Part shown: piece by piece, positions 36,196-44,978 of the stretch | How positions within the stretch are numbered: the stretch's first letter is position 1 | How the letters are laid out: every line of letters starts with the position of its first letter | Assembly (NCBI GenBank): GCA_947505245.1 | Contig: CANNIZ010000001.1 | Coordinates: 1 to 64,000 of the forward strand | Direction of reading: 5' to 3' | DNA: 64,000 nt | Origin: Pseudomonadota bacterium | GTDB taxonomy: Bacteria; Myxococcota_A; UBA796; GCA-2862545 | Program-made: the position numbers and the translations under genes | The notes under the pieces: generated by a model | Database searches by the model: none | What the model was told of the DNA's origin: nothing | The model's input: the letters and a program-made list of their open reading frames with translations, nothing else

Positions 36196-36696
36196 ATGAA
36201 CCCGACGAAATACCTCGTATTCACTTGCCTGTTCGCCGCCGCCTGCGGCAATGGCTGGGACGGCACCTGGCTGTTCCGCTTCGACGAGAACTCGCAGACC
36301 CAGACGGGCGACTGCGCGCCCGACGCGCCGACGGACTATCAGTCGTTCGGCACCACCGACGTGTGGGTGGACGTCGTCTTCACGGCCGAGGGGACGTGCG
36401 TAGCCAACCTGGACGGCCTGGTGCTCACCGGGCAGGAAGACGGCGGCCAGATCGTGGTCACCAACGTCGATGGCTACAGCATGGACGGCCAATCCGACAA
36501 GACCACCACCACCGTCACGATGGTGCGCGACGGCGGGACCATGACCGGCACGTTCACCTCGGTCGAAGAGCAGGTCGACGTGAACTACGACGGGACGACC
36601 GAAACCTACAACTGCACCACGACCGGGAACTACACCGGCGAGCGCATCGTGTCGGACAGCCAGGAGTTCGTCGCGCCGTCTTCGTCGGGCTTCTAG
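36196..36696 (+). CDS. lipoprotein of unknown function
   Basis: This 166-residue protein has lipobox FAAAC and a beta-rich domain starting GWDGTWLFRFDENSQTQTGD and ending TTTGNYTGERIVSDSQEF, compatible with a small lipocalin-like or calycin barrel (inference only). Its TAG stop and the stop of the convergent lipoprotein share the same CTAG. Confidence 0.68.
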   Translation: MNPTKYLVFTCLFAAACGNGWDGTWLFRFDENSQTQTGDCAPDAPTDYQSFGTTDVWVDVVFTAEGTCVANLDGLVLTGQEDGGQIVVTNVDGYSMDGQSDKTTTTVTMVRDGGTMTGTFTSVEEQVDVNYDGTTETYNCTTTGNYTGERIVSDSQEFVAPSSSGF

Positions 36697-37442
36697 AACC
36701 CGCACGCCTCGCCGGACGCCGTGCCCGTGTAGGGCACGCAGCCGTCGCAGGTCGAGGCCCCGTCCACGTCAAAGTCGAAGCTCGAGGCGCCCGTGGCCTC
36801 GAGGTCGCCTGCGTCCGGCTCGCGGTTGCACGCGCCGGCGTGGCTCACGTTGCCCGACAGCGCGAACACGCCGAGCCCACCCACCGTGAGCTGCCCGGAC
36901 AGATCGTAGTCGCCGGCGCCTCCGGCGCCCACCGCGGTCGCGGCGGCGTCAGGCGTGTAGACCGTGTGGGAGTGCGCGAACACGAGCTCGCCGTTCGCAT
37001 CGCGCGCGACGTGGCTCGCGTCGACCGTGCCGCCCATGATCAGGATCTCGCCTGTGAGCGCCACCGGGCCGGCGCCTTCGTCGTAGGTCAGCGTCCCGAA
37101 TTGGATGCGCTCCCCGTCCGCCATGCGCCGGAACGTGCCGGACCCCGTCCATTCCACGCCGCCGGCGGAGCACCCGCCCGATAGCGTCCAGTCCGTGGCG
37201 CTCGCGACCGATGCCGTCGGGCACCCGCCATGATCCACCGCATCGCGCAGCGCCGCGACCAGCGCGGGGGGGCCCACCAGGGCCTGGTAGATCAGCAGCG
37301 CGTCCGGCGCGCCGAGCGGCCCCGTGTCGGTGTCCGTCACGGCCGTGTCGGTGTCACCGCCGTCGGTGTCGCTGTCGCCCTGCACCCCGAGCAGACCGCC
37401 GCGGCACGCCACCAATCCAACGCACACGACGAGCCTGCGCAT
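36693..37442 (-). CDS. lipoprotein with Asp/Thr linker
   Basis: This 249-residue protein has lipobox LVAC (MRRLVVCVGLVAC), an Asp/Thr-rich linker (SDTDGGDTDTAVTDTDTG) and a beta-rich C-terminal domain with six cysteines, ending in ASGEACGF. That ending resembles the GEACGC of the anchored proteins but lacks a hydrophobic helix. The ATG at 37440-37442 is chosen for the GGGAGGGAGG immediately upstream. The open frame continues further upstream, but not convincingly. Confidence 0.7.
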   Translation of the reverse strand: MRRLVVCVGLVACRGGLLGVQGDSDTDGGDTDTAVTDTDTGPLGAPDALLIYQALVGPPALVAALRDAVDHGGCPTASVASATDWTLSGGCSAGGVEWTGSGTFRRMADGERIQFGTLTYDEGAGPVALTGEILIMGGTVDASHVARDANGELVFAHSHTVYTPDAAATAVGAGGAGDYDLSGQLTVGGLGVFALSGNVSHAGACNREPDAGDLEATGASSFDFDVDGASTCDGCVPYTGTASGEACGF

Positions 37443-37496
37443 GCCGTCCTCCCTCCCGAGCATACCGCACGTTATGCGTTGGGCCGGAGGAGAATC

Positions 37497-38819
37497 GTGG
37501 CGCGAATCGCAATGCAGCCGCTGTCCAGGGCCCTCGTCGTCGAGGCCCCCCATGCGTCGCTCGAACACCACCTCGCCGCGCACGGAATCACCGCCGTCCG
37601 GGTCGACAAGGTGCCCGACGAGAACGCGCTGATCGACGCGCTCCGCCGCACGGGCGCGCAGCTGTTGTTCAAGCGCAGCCGGGTGCCCGTCACCCGCGCC
37701 GTCGTGGAGGCCTGCCCGGACCTCCACGCCGTGCAGCTCTGCTGCATCGGAGACGACTCGGTCGACAAGCCCGCCTGCGCCGACCACGGCGTGCTCGTGC
37801 TGAACGACCCCGTCAGCAACGGCCGCAGCGTCGTCGAGCTGGCGCTCGCGCACATGATCGCGCTGTCGCGAAAGCTGTATGAGACGGACGTCGCCATGCA
37901 CAAGAGCGAGTGGGACAAGTCCGCGTCCGGCCGCTACGAAGTGCTCGGCAAGCGCCTCGGCGTGGTCGGGCTCGGCAACATCGGCCGCCAGGTGGCGCGC
38001 CACGCCGAACAGCTCGGCATGGAGATCTGGTTCCACGACAACCGCGAGGTCGCCCAGGAGGTCGGCGTCGAGCTCGGTTGGCGCAAGGCGGCCACGTTGT
38101 CGGACCTGTTCCGCAGCGTCGATCTCGTCACCGTGCACGCGTCCGCGTTCGACGTGTTCGGAAAGGACAACGCCAACATCCTCGACCCCGTGCTCGCCGA
38201 GCTCGGCGCCGACCGCGACGCCACGTCGCCGCGCGTGTTCCTGAACCTCGCGCGCGGCAACCTGCACAGCACGGAAGCCCTGTTGGATGCCGTGCGCTCC
38301 GGTCGCATCGCCCACGCAGCCGTAGACGTATTCCCCGAAGAGCCGAGCCCGGGCGCAGCGAAGTGGGTCAACCCGTACGCGGACGAGCCGCGCATCGCGT
38401 GTACACCGCACATCGGCGCCGCGACGGAGGAAGCGCAGCCCCGCATCGCGCGGCGCGTGGCCCACACAGTGGGCAACTTCGTGCACTGGGGCTCGCTGCG
38501 CGACTGTGTGTACGGTCCGCGCGTGAGCCTGTCCGTCGCCGACGAGGCGCGCGGCAAGACCGTGCTCGCGGTCGTTCACGGCACCCAGCGCGGCACCAAG
38601 AAGGCCGTCGATGACGCGATCTTCGAGGCCGAAGCGAGCAACCTCGGGTCGACGCACCGCGACTTCGACATCGGCGTGGCCTACGACCTCGCGGTCATGG
38701 ACCGCCCGATGACGCTCGCTGAGCTTGATCGGCTGGTGTCGCGGGCCGCGGAGATCGCTCACTCGCCGAACGCGATCCGGGCGATCCGGCAGATCGTGGT
38801 GCCCGCGACGGGCTGGTAG
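37497..38819 (+). CDS. D-isomer 2-hydroxyacid dehydrogenase, SerA-like
   Basis: This 440-residue NAD-dependent dehydrogenase has a Rossmann motif LGVVGLGNIGRQVARHAEQL and catalytic Arg/Glu/His in FLNLARGNL, DVFPEEPSP and CTPHIGAATEEAQ. The C-terminal region of about 90 residues (TVLAVVHGTQRGTKKAVDDA) looks like an ACT domain. That favours 3-phosphoglycerate dehydrogenase (serine biosynthesis) over other 2-hydroxyacid enzymes. GTG at 37497 has GGAGG 6 bp upstream and adds five residues to the ATG at 37512. Confidence 0.87.
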   Translation: MARIAMQPLSRALVVEAPHASLEHHLAAHGITAVRVDKVPDENALIDALRRTGAQLLFKRSRVPVTRAVVEACPDLHAVQLCCIGDDSVDKPACADHGVLVLNDPVSNGRSVVELALAHMIALSRKLYETDVAMHKSEWDKSASGRYEVLGKRLGVVGLGNIGRQVARHAEQLGMEIWFHDNREVAQEVGVELGWRKAATLSDLFRSVDLVTVHASAFDVFGKDNANILDPVLAELGADRDATSPRVFLNLARGNLHSTEALLDAVRSGRIAHAAVDVFPEEPSPGAAKWVNPYADEPRIACTPHIGAATEEAQPRIARRVAHTVGNFVHWGSLRDCVYGPRVSLSVADEARGKTVLAVVHGTQRGTKKAVDDAIFEAEASNLGSTHRDFDIGVAYDLAVMDRPMTLAELDRLVSRAAEIAHSPNAIRAIRQIVVPATGW

Positions 38820-40091
38820 TCAGTTCGGTACGAGCTGGCCGTTGCGAAGGGTGAGATCGTGCACGGTGGCCGCCGGCCCGTCCTCGGTCCCGCGCAGCTG
38901 GACGTCGTGGGTCAGGTAGTACAGGACAGTCGCCAACCCCTGGTCCGAAAACGCGAGCATCGCGTCAACTTCGAGTGAAGCTGCCGCCCTTGCGTCCGAG
39001 TCGAACGACGCGGGATCTTCCGTGATCGTCGCGGCCGTCGGGATCGTCGGGATCTCGGCGGTCGGGTTGAGCGGCACGTCCACGCCGTCGGGCGCGGCGC
39101 TCGCGTCCGCCACGGTGACCATCACCGTGGTCTCGGTGAAGTCGGGGTTGTAGATGAAGATCCCGACGGACCACGCCCCGAGCCCCTCGGCGACGGGAGC
39201 GACGTGCAAGGTACCATCCGCGATCGTCGCGGCGTAGTCGAAGCCGGGCTGCGGATCGGCGGCCACGGTCACATCACCCACGGTGGTCGTCGAGATGTAC
39301 TGGTACGAATCCGGGTGCACCAACAACACGTCGAGGCCACCGACGGTCACGCCGGTGGACGCGGGGGGCAGGCTGAACGTGTCGTGGCCGGCGAGAAACG
39401 GTGTTCCGTTGCCCGTGAACGCGTTCACCTCCACATACGAAGGGGCGGCCCCGGTGACGGTCAAGGTGTGCGGCTCCGCCGCGACGGCCTCGGTCGCGAA
39501 GTTCAACGCTGGGAGGGCGCCGTCTGAGGTCACGGCCACCGCTGGGCGCGCCAGGATCACGTCCGGTGAGCGGCTCAACGGGAACGCGATGACGTCGAAC
39601 GTGCCGGGCAGCGTGTCGATCGCGTAGTCGTCGTAGCCCGCCATCACGGTGTCCGTACCCGTGCCGAGGTCCACCTCGACGAGGTCCATGAGTCCGGTGA
39701 TCGAGCCCGTCACCGTGACCATGGAGGCGGCGTCCGCCGCAGGACACGCGACGTAGGGCGCAGGGACGTCCTCGAGGGTGGCGAACAGCCAATCGACCTG
39801 GGTGCCGCCGAATCGACCGTCGCACACCACGACGAGGCGGTACGACGACGCCTCCGCCGGGGCTGCAGAGCTGGCGTCGGCCCCAGAGACATCGAGGACC
39901 TGAAACCCCGCCCCGAAATCGATCGCGGCGAACAGCGGAGCCGACGACCCGCTGGCGGAGAAGTGCACGACGACGGTGTCACCGGTGACGTTCGTGTCGT
40001 TCGTGTCGTTCGTGTCGTTCGTGTCGTTCGTGTCCCCGGGCTTGCACCCGAGGAGTCCCAACACAAGCAAGAACTTCATGCTGCGCGTCAT
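38820..40091 (-). CDS. lipoprotein with NDT tandem-repeat linker
   Basis: This 423-residue protein has lipobox GLLGC (MKFLLVLGLLGC), KPGD and a five-unit (Asn-Asp-Thr) repeat. Several beta-rich domains resembling repeated adhesin or carbohydrate-binding modules follow. The reader-frame-neutral 9-bp DNA repeat lies directly after the membrane anchor. GAGGTGA precedes the ATG at 40089-40091. It is a likely cell-surface protein of unknown function, convergent with the SerA-like gene with no gap. Confidence 0.72.
   Translation of the reverse strand: MTRSMKFLLVLGLLGCKPGDTNDTNDTNDTNDTNVTGDTVVVHFSASGSSAPLFAAIDFGAGFQVLDVSGADASSAAPAEASSYRLVVVCDGRFGGTQVDWLFATLEDVPAPYVACPAADAASMVTVTGSITGLMDLVEVDLGTGTDTVMAGYDDYAIDTLPGTFDVIAFPLSRSPDVILARPAVAVTSDGALPALNFATEAVAAEPHTLTVTGAAPSYVEVNAFTGNGTPFLAGHDTFSLPPASTGVTVGGLDVLLVHPDSYQYISTTTVGDVTVAADPQPGFDYAATIADGTLHVAPVAEGLGAWSVGIFIYNPDFTETTVMVTVADASAAPDGVDVPLNPTAEIPTIPTAATITEDPASFDSDARAAASLEVDAMLAFSDQGLATVLYYLTHDVQLRGTEDGPAATVHDLTLRNGQLVPN
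39991..40035. repeat. 9-bp tandem repeat (TTCGTGTCG, five units)
   Basis: There are four perfect and one near-perfect unit of TTCGTGTCG, in phase with the lipoprotein reading frame on the minus strand, where each unit encodes three residues. Copy-number change would lengthen or shorten the post-lipobox linker without a frameshift. Confidence 0.9.
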
Positions 40092-40172
40092 GGGTCACCT
40101 CGCGCGCGAGTATACCCAAGCACAACGGACGTTCAACGCCGCGACCATCCAAATGGCCGCGGATCCGCTCCC

Positions 40173-41945
40173 CTACTCGTCGGACAACATCGCGTCGATG
40201 TCGACCGGCGTCTCGCCTTCGGCCTCGGCCTTGGCGCCACGGGGACGGCGCGTGCGACGACGGCGCGGCTCGCGCTTGGCCTCGTCTTCGACGGGGGCCG
40301 ACTCTGCAGGAGCCGAGTCGACCGCGACGGGCGCCGCGACAGGCTCCGCAGGCTGGACGGACGGCTCTTCGAACAGCACGTCATCGATGATCTCGATCGG
40401 CGCCGGCTTGGCGCGCGACCTCGAAGGCTTCGGGGCGGGCGCGGGCGCCGGCGTCTCCTCGGTGAGCAGCAGGTCGTCGAGGTTGATCTCGGCGTCGTCG
40501 ATCGGGTTCTCGGCGGGGCCTTCGTCTTCTTCGATGGGACGCGACGACCAGGCGACGGCCTCTTCGATCTCGCGCTTGCGCTCGGGGCTGCCGAGGAACA
40601 GGGACGCGAGCATCGCGGAGTTGCCCGGGTCGTTCCCACCTTCCCGCAGGATGGAGAGGTACATCGGCGTGAGCGCGGCGTTGAGCTTCTCAGCGTCCTT
40701 GTCAAAGCCGAACGCGGCCGACGGGCTGCGAATCGCCTGGCCGTCCTTGTGGACGAGCAGGCCGGCCTTGAGGAGCGCGTCGAACACGGCGCGAATCGCG
40801 CGCGTGGGCAGTTCGGGGTGCGACTTGCCGAGGCGCTTCTTCACATCATCCTGCACGAACGGCACCGTGATGCGACGACGGCGCTTCTTCCGCTCGCCAA
40901 CGGCCTCTTCGGCCGCCTGCAGCACGGCCATGCGCGTGGGGTACGCGAGCGGGTTGAGGCCCGCCTTCGAGAGCTTCTCGACGGCAGCCGCGGAGCCCTC
41001 CGGCAGGTAGCCATCCACCCAGGACTCGCGTCCGGATTCGGACTGCGGCGCGGGGCCGTTGTTCGACGCGCCGTCCGGCGACTCGGACGAGTCGACGCGG
41101 TAGCCGCCGCCCTTCTGATCGCGCGACAGCTTCACGTGGCCGGCCTCGGCGGCCGCCTCGAGGAAGCGGGCGAACGATGCGTAGCCGAGGTCGCCTTCGT
41201 TGAAGTCCGGGCTCTTGCGGAGCACGGCCGTCTTGACGATCGACGCGTGGCACGGCTCGGGGTTCTCGCGCTGGATGCCTTCGAGCGCGTCGACGAGCAT
41301 GTCGAACGCGGCTTCGTCGTGGCGCACGATGCCCGGGCGCGCGGGCGCCGGAGCGGGGCGGGCTTCCTTGACGATCGTGTCGTAGAACAGGAACTCGTCA
41401 CACGCCTGGATCAGCAGGCGCGACGTGGAGCTGCGCGTGCCGCAGCCGATGACGCGCTTGTTCAGCTCGCGCATCTTGAGCACGAGCGGGGTGAAGTCGC
41501 TGTCGCCCGAGACCACGACGAACGTGTCGATGTAGTCCTTGGTGAACGCGAGCTCGAGGCAGTCCACGACCATGGCGATGTCCGCCCGGTTCTTGTCCTG
41601 CATGCCGTGCGACGTGAGCTCCATCATCGTCACGTTGGCCATGAGCAGGCCCTGCTTGAACCGCGCGAACCGGCCCCAGTCCCCGTAGCTGCGGGCGACA
41701 AGGATGCGTCCCTTGTCCTTGAGCCGCTTCATCAGGGCGTCGACGTCAAAGCGTCCGAGGCCCTCCTTCTCTGTTCCAGCGGCGATGTTTTCGAAATCGA
41801 TGAGTACTGCGAGATTTGCTTCCAAAACGAATGTGTCCAGTTTTTCTTGAGTCCCCCGGCGGGTGCCGATTCGCAGGTGCGATGCGGAGCGTTGCGTCCG
41901 AAGCGCGATCCCAGGCCCGAGGGGCGGTGGGATGATTGCGAACAA
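40173..41945 (-). CDS. NYN (PIN-like) nuclease domain plus OST-HTH/LOTUS domain protein
   Basis: This protein has up to 590 residues. The NYN/LabA-type PIN-like domain starts VLIDFENIA (Asp50) and contains NRADIAMVVDCL and VVVSGDSDF, the acidic residues expected for a metal-dependent RNase. Residues about 208-280 form an OST-HTH/LOTUS-like RNA-binding module (IVKTAVLRKSPDFNEGDLGY). The C-terminal tail is acidic then Arg-rich (PRRRRTRRPRGAKA). The first part of the frame (TTG at 41943-41945) is atypical, and translation may begin nearer 41840-41825. Such proteins are proposed RNA-processing factors. The domain start and the true start codon are uncertain. Confidence 0.8.
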   Translation of the reverse strand: MFAIIPPPLGPGIALRTQRSASHLRIGTRRGTQEKLDTFVLEANLAVLIDFENIAAGTEKEGLGRFDVDALMKRLKDKGRILVARSYGDWGRFARFKQGLLMANVTMMELTSHGMQDKNRADIAMVVDCLELAFTKDYIDTFVVVSGDSDFTPLVLKMRELNKRVIGCGTRSSTSRLLIQACDEFLFYDTIVKEARPAPAPARPGIVRHDEAAFDMLVDALEGIQRENPEPCHASIVKTAVLRKSPDFNEGDLGYASFARFLEAAAEAGHVKLSRDQKGGGYRVDSSESPDGASNNGPAPQSESGRESWVDGYLPEGSAAAVEKLSKAGLNPLAYPTRMAVLQAAEEAVGERKKRRRRITVPFVQDDVKKRLGKSHPELPTRAIRAVFDALLKAGLLVHKDGQAIRSPSAAFGFDKDAEKLNAALTPMYLSILREGGNDPGNSAMLASLFLGSPERKREIEEAVAWSSRPIEEDEGPAENPIDDAEINLDDLLLTEETPAPAPAPKPSRSRAKPAPIEIIDDVLFEEPSVQPAEPVAAPVAVDSAPAESAPVEDEAKREPRRRRTRRPRGAKAEAEGETPVDIDAMLSDE

Positions 41946-42017
41946 GCGGAGCGCGCACCGTGCGAGCGTCCGTCCGTGGTAAAGGCCACGTAACCGGCCG
42001 CGATCAGCAGGTCAACT

Positions 42018-42911
42018 TCATCCCGCTACGACGCGGTGTTCCGCGGCAATTACGGCCCCCGCCGTGATCACGAACAACAACACGGTGACGAGGATCGGCT
42101 TGTCCTTGAGGAAGGTCTCGTCGGGTGCGCCGCCTTCCCCCTTCTGATCGACCAGGTAGATGTAGCGGAACACGCCATACAACACGTGCGGCATCGTCAG
42201 CATCATCCAGCCGGACTGCCCGAGCGCGCAGTACAACGCATACGACAACACCGTCCCCGACGTGACGATCGCCTGAAACTGATCGAGCATGGCCGGGCTG
42301 TATTCGGCGAGGTTCTTGCGCGTACCTCCACCTTCCCCCAGCTGCACGAGCTCGGCGCGTCGCTTGTGGAAGCCGAGGAACAGTGCGAAGAACGCGGTGC
42401 ACAACAGCATCCACGGCGAGATCACCACGTTGATCGCCACGGCGCCTGCGATGCCGCGCCAGACGTAGCAGCCCGACAAGAACATGACGTCGAGGATGAC
42501 GAGGTGCTTGAAGTACAGGCTGTAGGACAGCGTCGTGGCGAGGTAGCCCATGGCGCACAGGAAGAACAACGGCGACAGGCTCCACGACAGCGCTGCGCCG
42601 CCGACGAGCAGCCCCGCCATGACGACGAACGCAGCCGTGGATGACACCGCGCCCGACGCGATCGGACGGTGACGCTTCTTCGGGTGCTTCCGGTCGGCCT
42701 CCACGTCCAGCCAGTCGTTGAGCACGTAGCCGGCAGACGACAACATGCAGAACGCTGCGATCCCGAGCCCCTCGCGGGCGACGTCGTGCGGGAGCATGAA
42801 GTGGCCCGAGAAGATCAGCGCGGCGCCGAGCAGGCCGTTCTTCGTCCACTGCTTCGGACGAAGGAGCGACAACACCGCGGCCACCTGGTTCGTCGACCCC
42901 TGCTCGCTCAC
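42018..42911 (-). CDS. UbiA-family prenyltransferase, decaprenyl-phosphate phosphoribosyltransferase-like
   Basis: This is a 297-residue polytopic membrane enzyme. The UbiA Asp-rich motif is NDWLDVEADRKHPKKRHRPI (about residues 62-81), the form typical of polyprenyl-phosphate 5-phosphoribosyltransferases rather than quinone enzymes. It begins LLRPKQWTKN, as in that group, and has about nine membrane segments. Such enzymes make lipid-linked ribose for envelope glycans. The start is GTG at 42909-42911, overlapping the kinase stop by 4 bp. Confidence 0.87.
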   Translation of the reverse strand: MSEQGSTNQVAAVLSLLRPKQWTKNGLLGAALIFSGHFMLPHDVAREGLGIAAFCMLSSAGYVLNDWLDVEADRKHPKKRHRPIASGAVSSTAAFVVMAGLLVGGAALSWSLSPLFFLCAMGYLATTLSYSLYFKHLVILDVMFLSGCYVWRGIAGAVAINVVISPWMLLCTAFFALFLGFHKRRAELVQLGEGGGTRKNLAEYSPAMLDQFQAIVTSGTVLSYALYCALGQSGWMMLTMPHVLYGVFRYIYLVDQKGEGGAPDETFLKDKPILVTVLLFVITAGAVIAAEHRVVAG

Positions 42912-44716
42912 GGCGTCTCCGGCTGAAGCGAGATCACGCGCGTCTCGCCACCCGACACGGTGACCTGTCGTTCCCACGGGGCGTGCGGCGCTCCCCCGCT
43001 GGCAAACTCGATGCGCACGGCCTGCGGCACGTTCGCGGGCACCGCCGCCGGCCCGGTATAGGGCGCGCCGCTGATGGTGACCTTCGCCGCGGCAGGCGCG
43101 AGCACCTCGATCGTGCCGGACGGCAACACCACCTCGCCCCGACCGAGCAGGGCCGGGCCGATGAGCTGCAACGCGACGACGGCGCCCACCGTGCCGAACA
43201 ACAACCCGAGCGCGAACGACGCCGCACAAAGGACGAAGGTGAGGAGGCCGATCGCCGACCGCGGCGCCGCTTCCACCACCCGAGGCTTCGGCGGAACCGC
43301 CTTGATCGGGACCGTGGCGGCCTCGTACCCCCGTGACGCGGGCGGCGGCGGCGGCGTGACGCCGGCCTCCGCGAAGGGGCTCTTGCGGATCTGCGTCTCT
43401 TGATCGTCTCCGCCAAAGCCGCGATCTTCGACCGAGACCTTGGTAGGCCCGTCACCGCTCGACGGAAACGCCTCGCGCGACGCCATCGGCAGCACAGGGA
43501 ACGGTACGGGGGGCCGGCTGCTGTTGGACGAGGAGCGGATCTGCGTGTCGTCGGAGCGCGGCGCCAGGCCCATGTCCGGGTCGTGGCCCACGGTCGGGCG
43601 CTCCTCGTCGATCATCTTCGCGTCGATCACCCGCGTCGGGCCATCGGGCTCGTCATCCAGCACGAGGTCGTCGGGCTCGGACGCCCGCGGACGCTCCTTG
43701 AGCACCGGGTCTTTCTTGGCGGGCGGCGCGGGAGACGTCGACGGGCCCGTCTGCGACGCAGCTCCGCCCTTGCCGACCTCGGGGAACAGCCCGCGGACGT
43801 ACGCCGCGAGGGTGCCCTGGTTGAAGATGAAGCCCGAGTCCTGGAAGAACTTGTCGAGCGCCTCCTTGAACGCGGTGGCCGATGGGAACCGCTCGTTGCG
43901 GTCGACGCGCAGCGCGCGGTCCACGATGGTCTCGAGCGTGAAAGGCACGTCGGGATTCTTCGCGGAGACGGGCGTGTACCTACCGGTTCGGATGCGCTCG
44001 AGCGTGCCGAGCTCGGTGGGGTCGCGGAACGGGTGCTCGGACGTGAGCATCTCGTACAACACGACGCCGACGCTGAACAGGTCGCTGCGCTGGTCGAGGT
44101 CTTTCGAGCCAGCCGCCTGCTCGGGGCTCATGTAGTCGAACCGCCCCTTGATGATGCCGGACTGCGTTTCCAACGCCTTGTGCGACGCCCGCGCGATGCC
44201 GAAGTCGGTGAGCTTCACCTCGCCCTGGAACGCGAGCAGCACGTTGGGCGGCGAGATGTCGCGGTGGATGATGTTGAGCGGCACCGCGCGCCCGCCGCGC
44301 ATCACCTGCCGCTGGTGCGCGTACTCGAGGCCCTTCAGCAGCTCGATCGCGGTGAACACCGCGTGCGGGACGGGCAACACGAGGCCGCGTTCGCGCGCCC
44401 GCTTGAGGATGCCGCCGAGGTCACGCCCCTCGACGTACTCCATCGCGATGTACCAGATGTTGTCGACCTGCCCGAGGTCGAGGATCTGCACGATGTTCGC
44501 ATGCGAAAGGAGCCCGGCGACCTTCGCCTCGTCCACGAGCATCGCGATGTATTCGGCGTTCGCCGACAGATGTGGGAGGATGCGCTTGATCGCAAACGTG
44601 CGCTGGAAGCCGCCGATCCCCTCGAGGCGGGCCTTGTAGATCTCGGCCATACCCCCAGTGGCGATCCGCTCCAGGATCTGGTACTTCCCGAACGTCTGCG
44701 CGGCGGCCTTCGCCAA
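42908..44716 (-). CDS. Hanks-type Ser/Thr kinase with transmembrane segment and PEGA-like C-terminus
   Basis: This is a 602-residue kinase. The domain spans about 10-280 (ATGGMAEIYKA, AIKRILPHL, IIHRDISPPNVLL, DFGIARASHK, FDYMSPEQAAG). A disordered Pro/Asp-rich linker follows, then one membrane helix (LLTFVLCAASFALGLLFG, about 492-515) and a small C-terminal beta domain resembling PEGA (IEVLAPAAAKVTISGAPYTG). HRDISPPN is the usual myxobacterial form of HRDLKPxN. Its stop is fused to the start of the UbiA gene, so kinase and lipid-ribose synthesis are coexpressed. Confidence 0.9.
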   Translation of the reverse strand: MAKAAAQTFGKYQILERIATGGMAEIYKARLEGIGGFQRTFAIKRILPHLSANAEYIAMLVDEAKVAGLLSHANIVQILDLGQVDNIWYIAMEYVEGRDLGGILKRARERGLVLPVPHAVFTAIELLKGLEYAHQRQVMRGGRAVPLNIIHRDISPPNVLLAFQGEVKLTDFGIARASHKALETQSGIIKGRFDYMSPEQAAGSKDLDQRSDLFSVGVVLYEMLTSEHPFRDPTELGTLERIRTGRYTPVSAKNPDVPFTLETIVDRALRVDRNERFPSATAFKEALDKFFQDSGFIFNQGTLAAYVRGLFPEVGKGGAASQTGPSTSPAPPAKKDPVLKERPRASEPDDLVLDDEPDGPTRVIDAKMIDEERPTVGHDPDMGLAPRSDDTQIRSSSNSSRPPVPFPVLPMASREAFPSSGDGPTKVSVEDRGFGGDDQETQIRKSPFAEAGVTPPPPPASRGYEAATVPIKAVPPKPRVVEAAPRSAIGLLTFVLCAASFALGLLFGTVGAVVALQLIGPALLGRGEVVLPSGTIEVLAPAAAKVTISGAPYTGPAAVPANVPQAVRIEFASGGAPHAPWERQVTVSGGETRVISLQPETP

Positions 44717-44759
44717 GAACCCTCGCTCCCTGGTTGCGGCGCAGCCGCAGTGCCCGAAG

Positions 44760-44966
44760 ATGGCCGATCCTACAACAACGCAGCCGCCCCAGCCCCATGG
44801 CCCCCCTCACTTCGTCGCAAAGGCGGCCACGATCGTGCTGATCGCGTTGTGGGCGTTGGGCACGTTCGGCGCCCCCTGGGTGGCGCCAGCGATTCGCGAC
44901 GGCTTTGAGCGGTTCGAAGTCCTGACCGGGCTCGACCGCCAGAAGGCCCTGTCCGACCACAAGTGA
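44760..44966 (+). CDS. small single-pass membrane protein
   Basis: This 68-residue protein has a Pro-rich N-terminus (MADPTTTQPPQPHGPPHF), one transmembrane helix (IVLIALWALGTFG) and a charged C-terminal tail. No family was recognised. It is divergent from the kinase and followed 12 bp later by the Uma2 gene. Confidence 0.55.
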   Translation: MADPTTTQPPQPHGPPHFVAKAATIVLIALWALGTFGAPWVAPAIRDGFERFEVLTGLDRQKALSDHK

Positions 44967-44978
44967 TAGACTGCCTGT

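Noticed and set aside
36693-38762. extended lipoprotein frame reaching far upstream on the minus strand
   Set aside because: The N-terminal part is antisense to the SerA-like gene. A strong GGGAGGGAGG and lipobox define the start at 37442.
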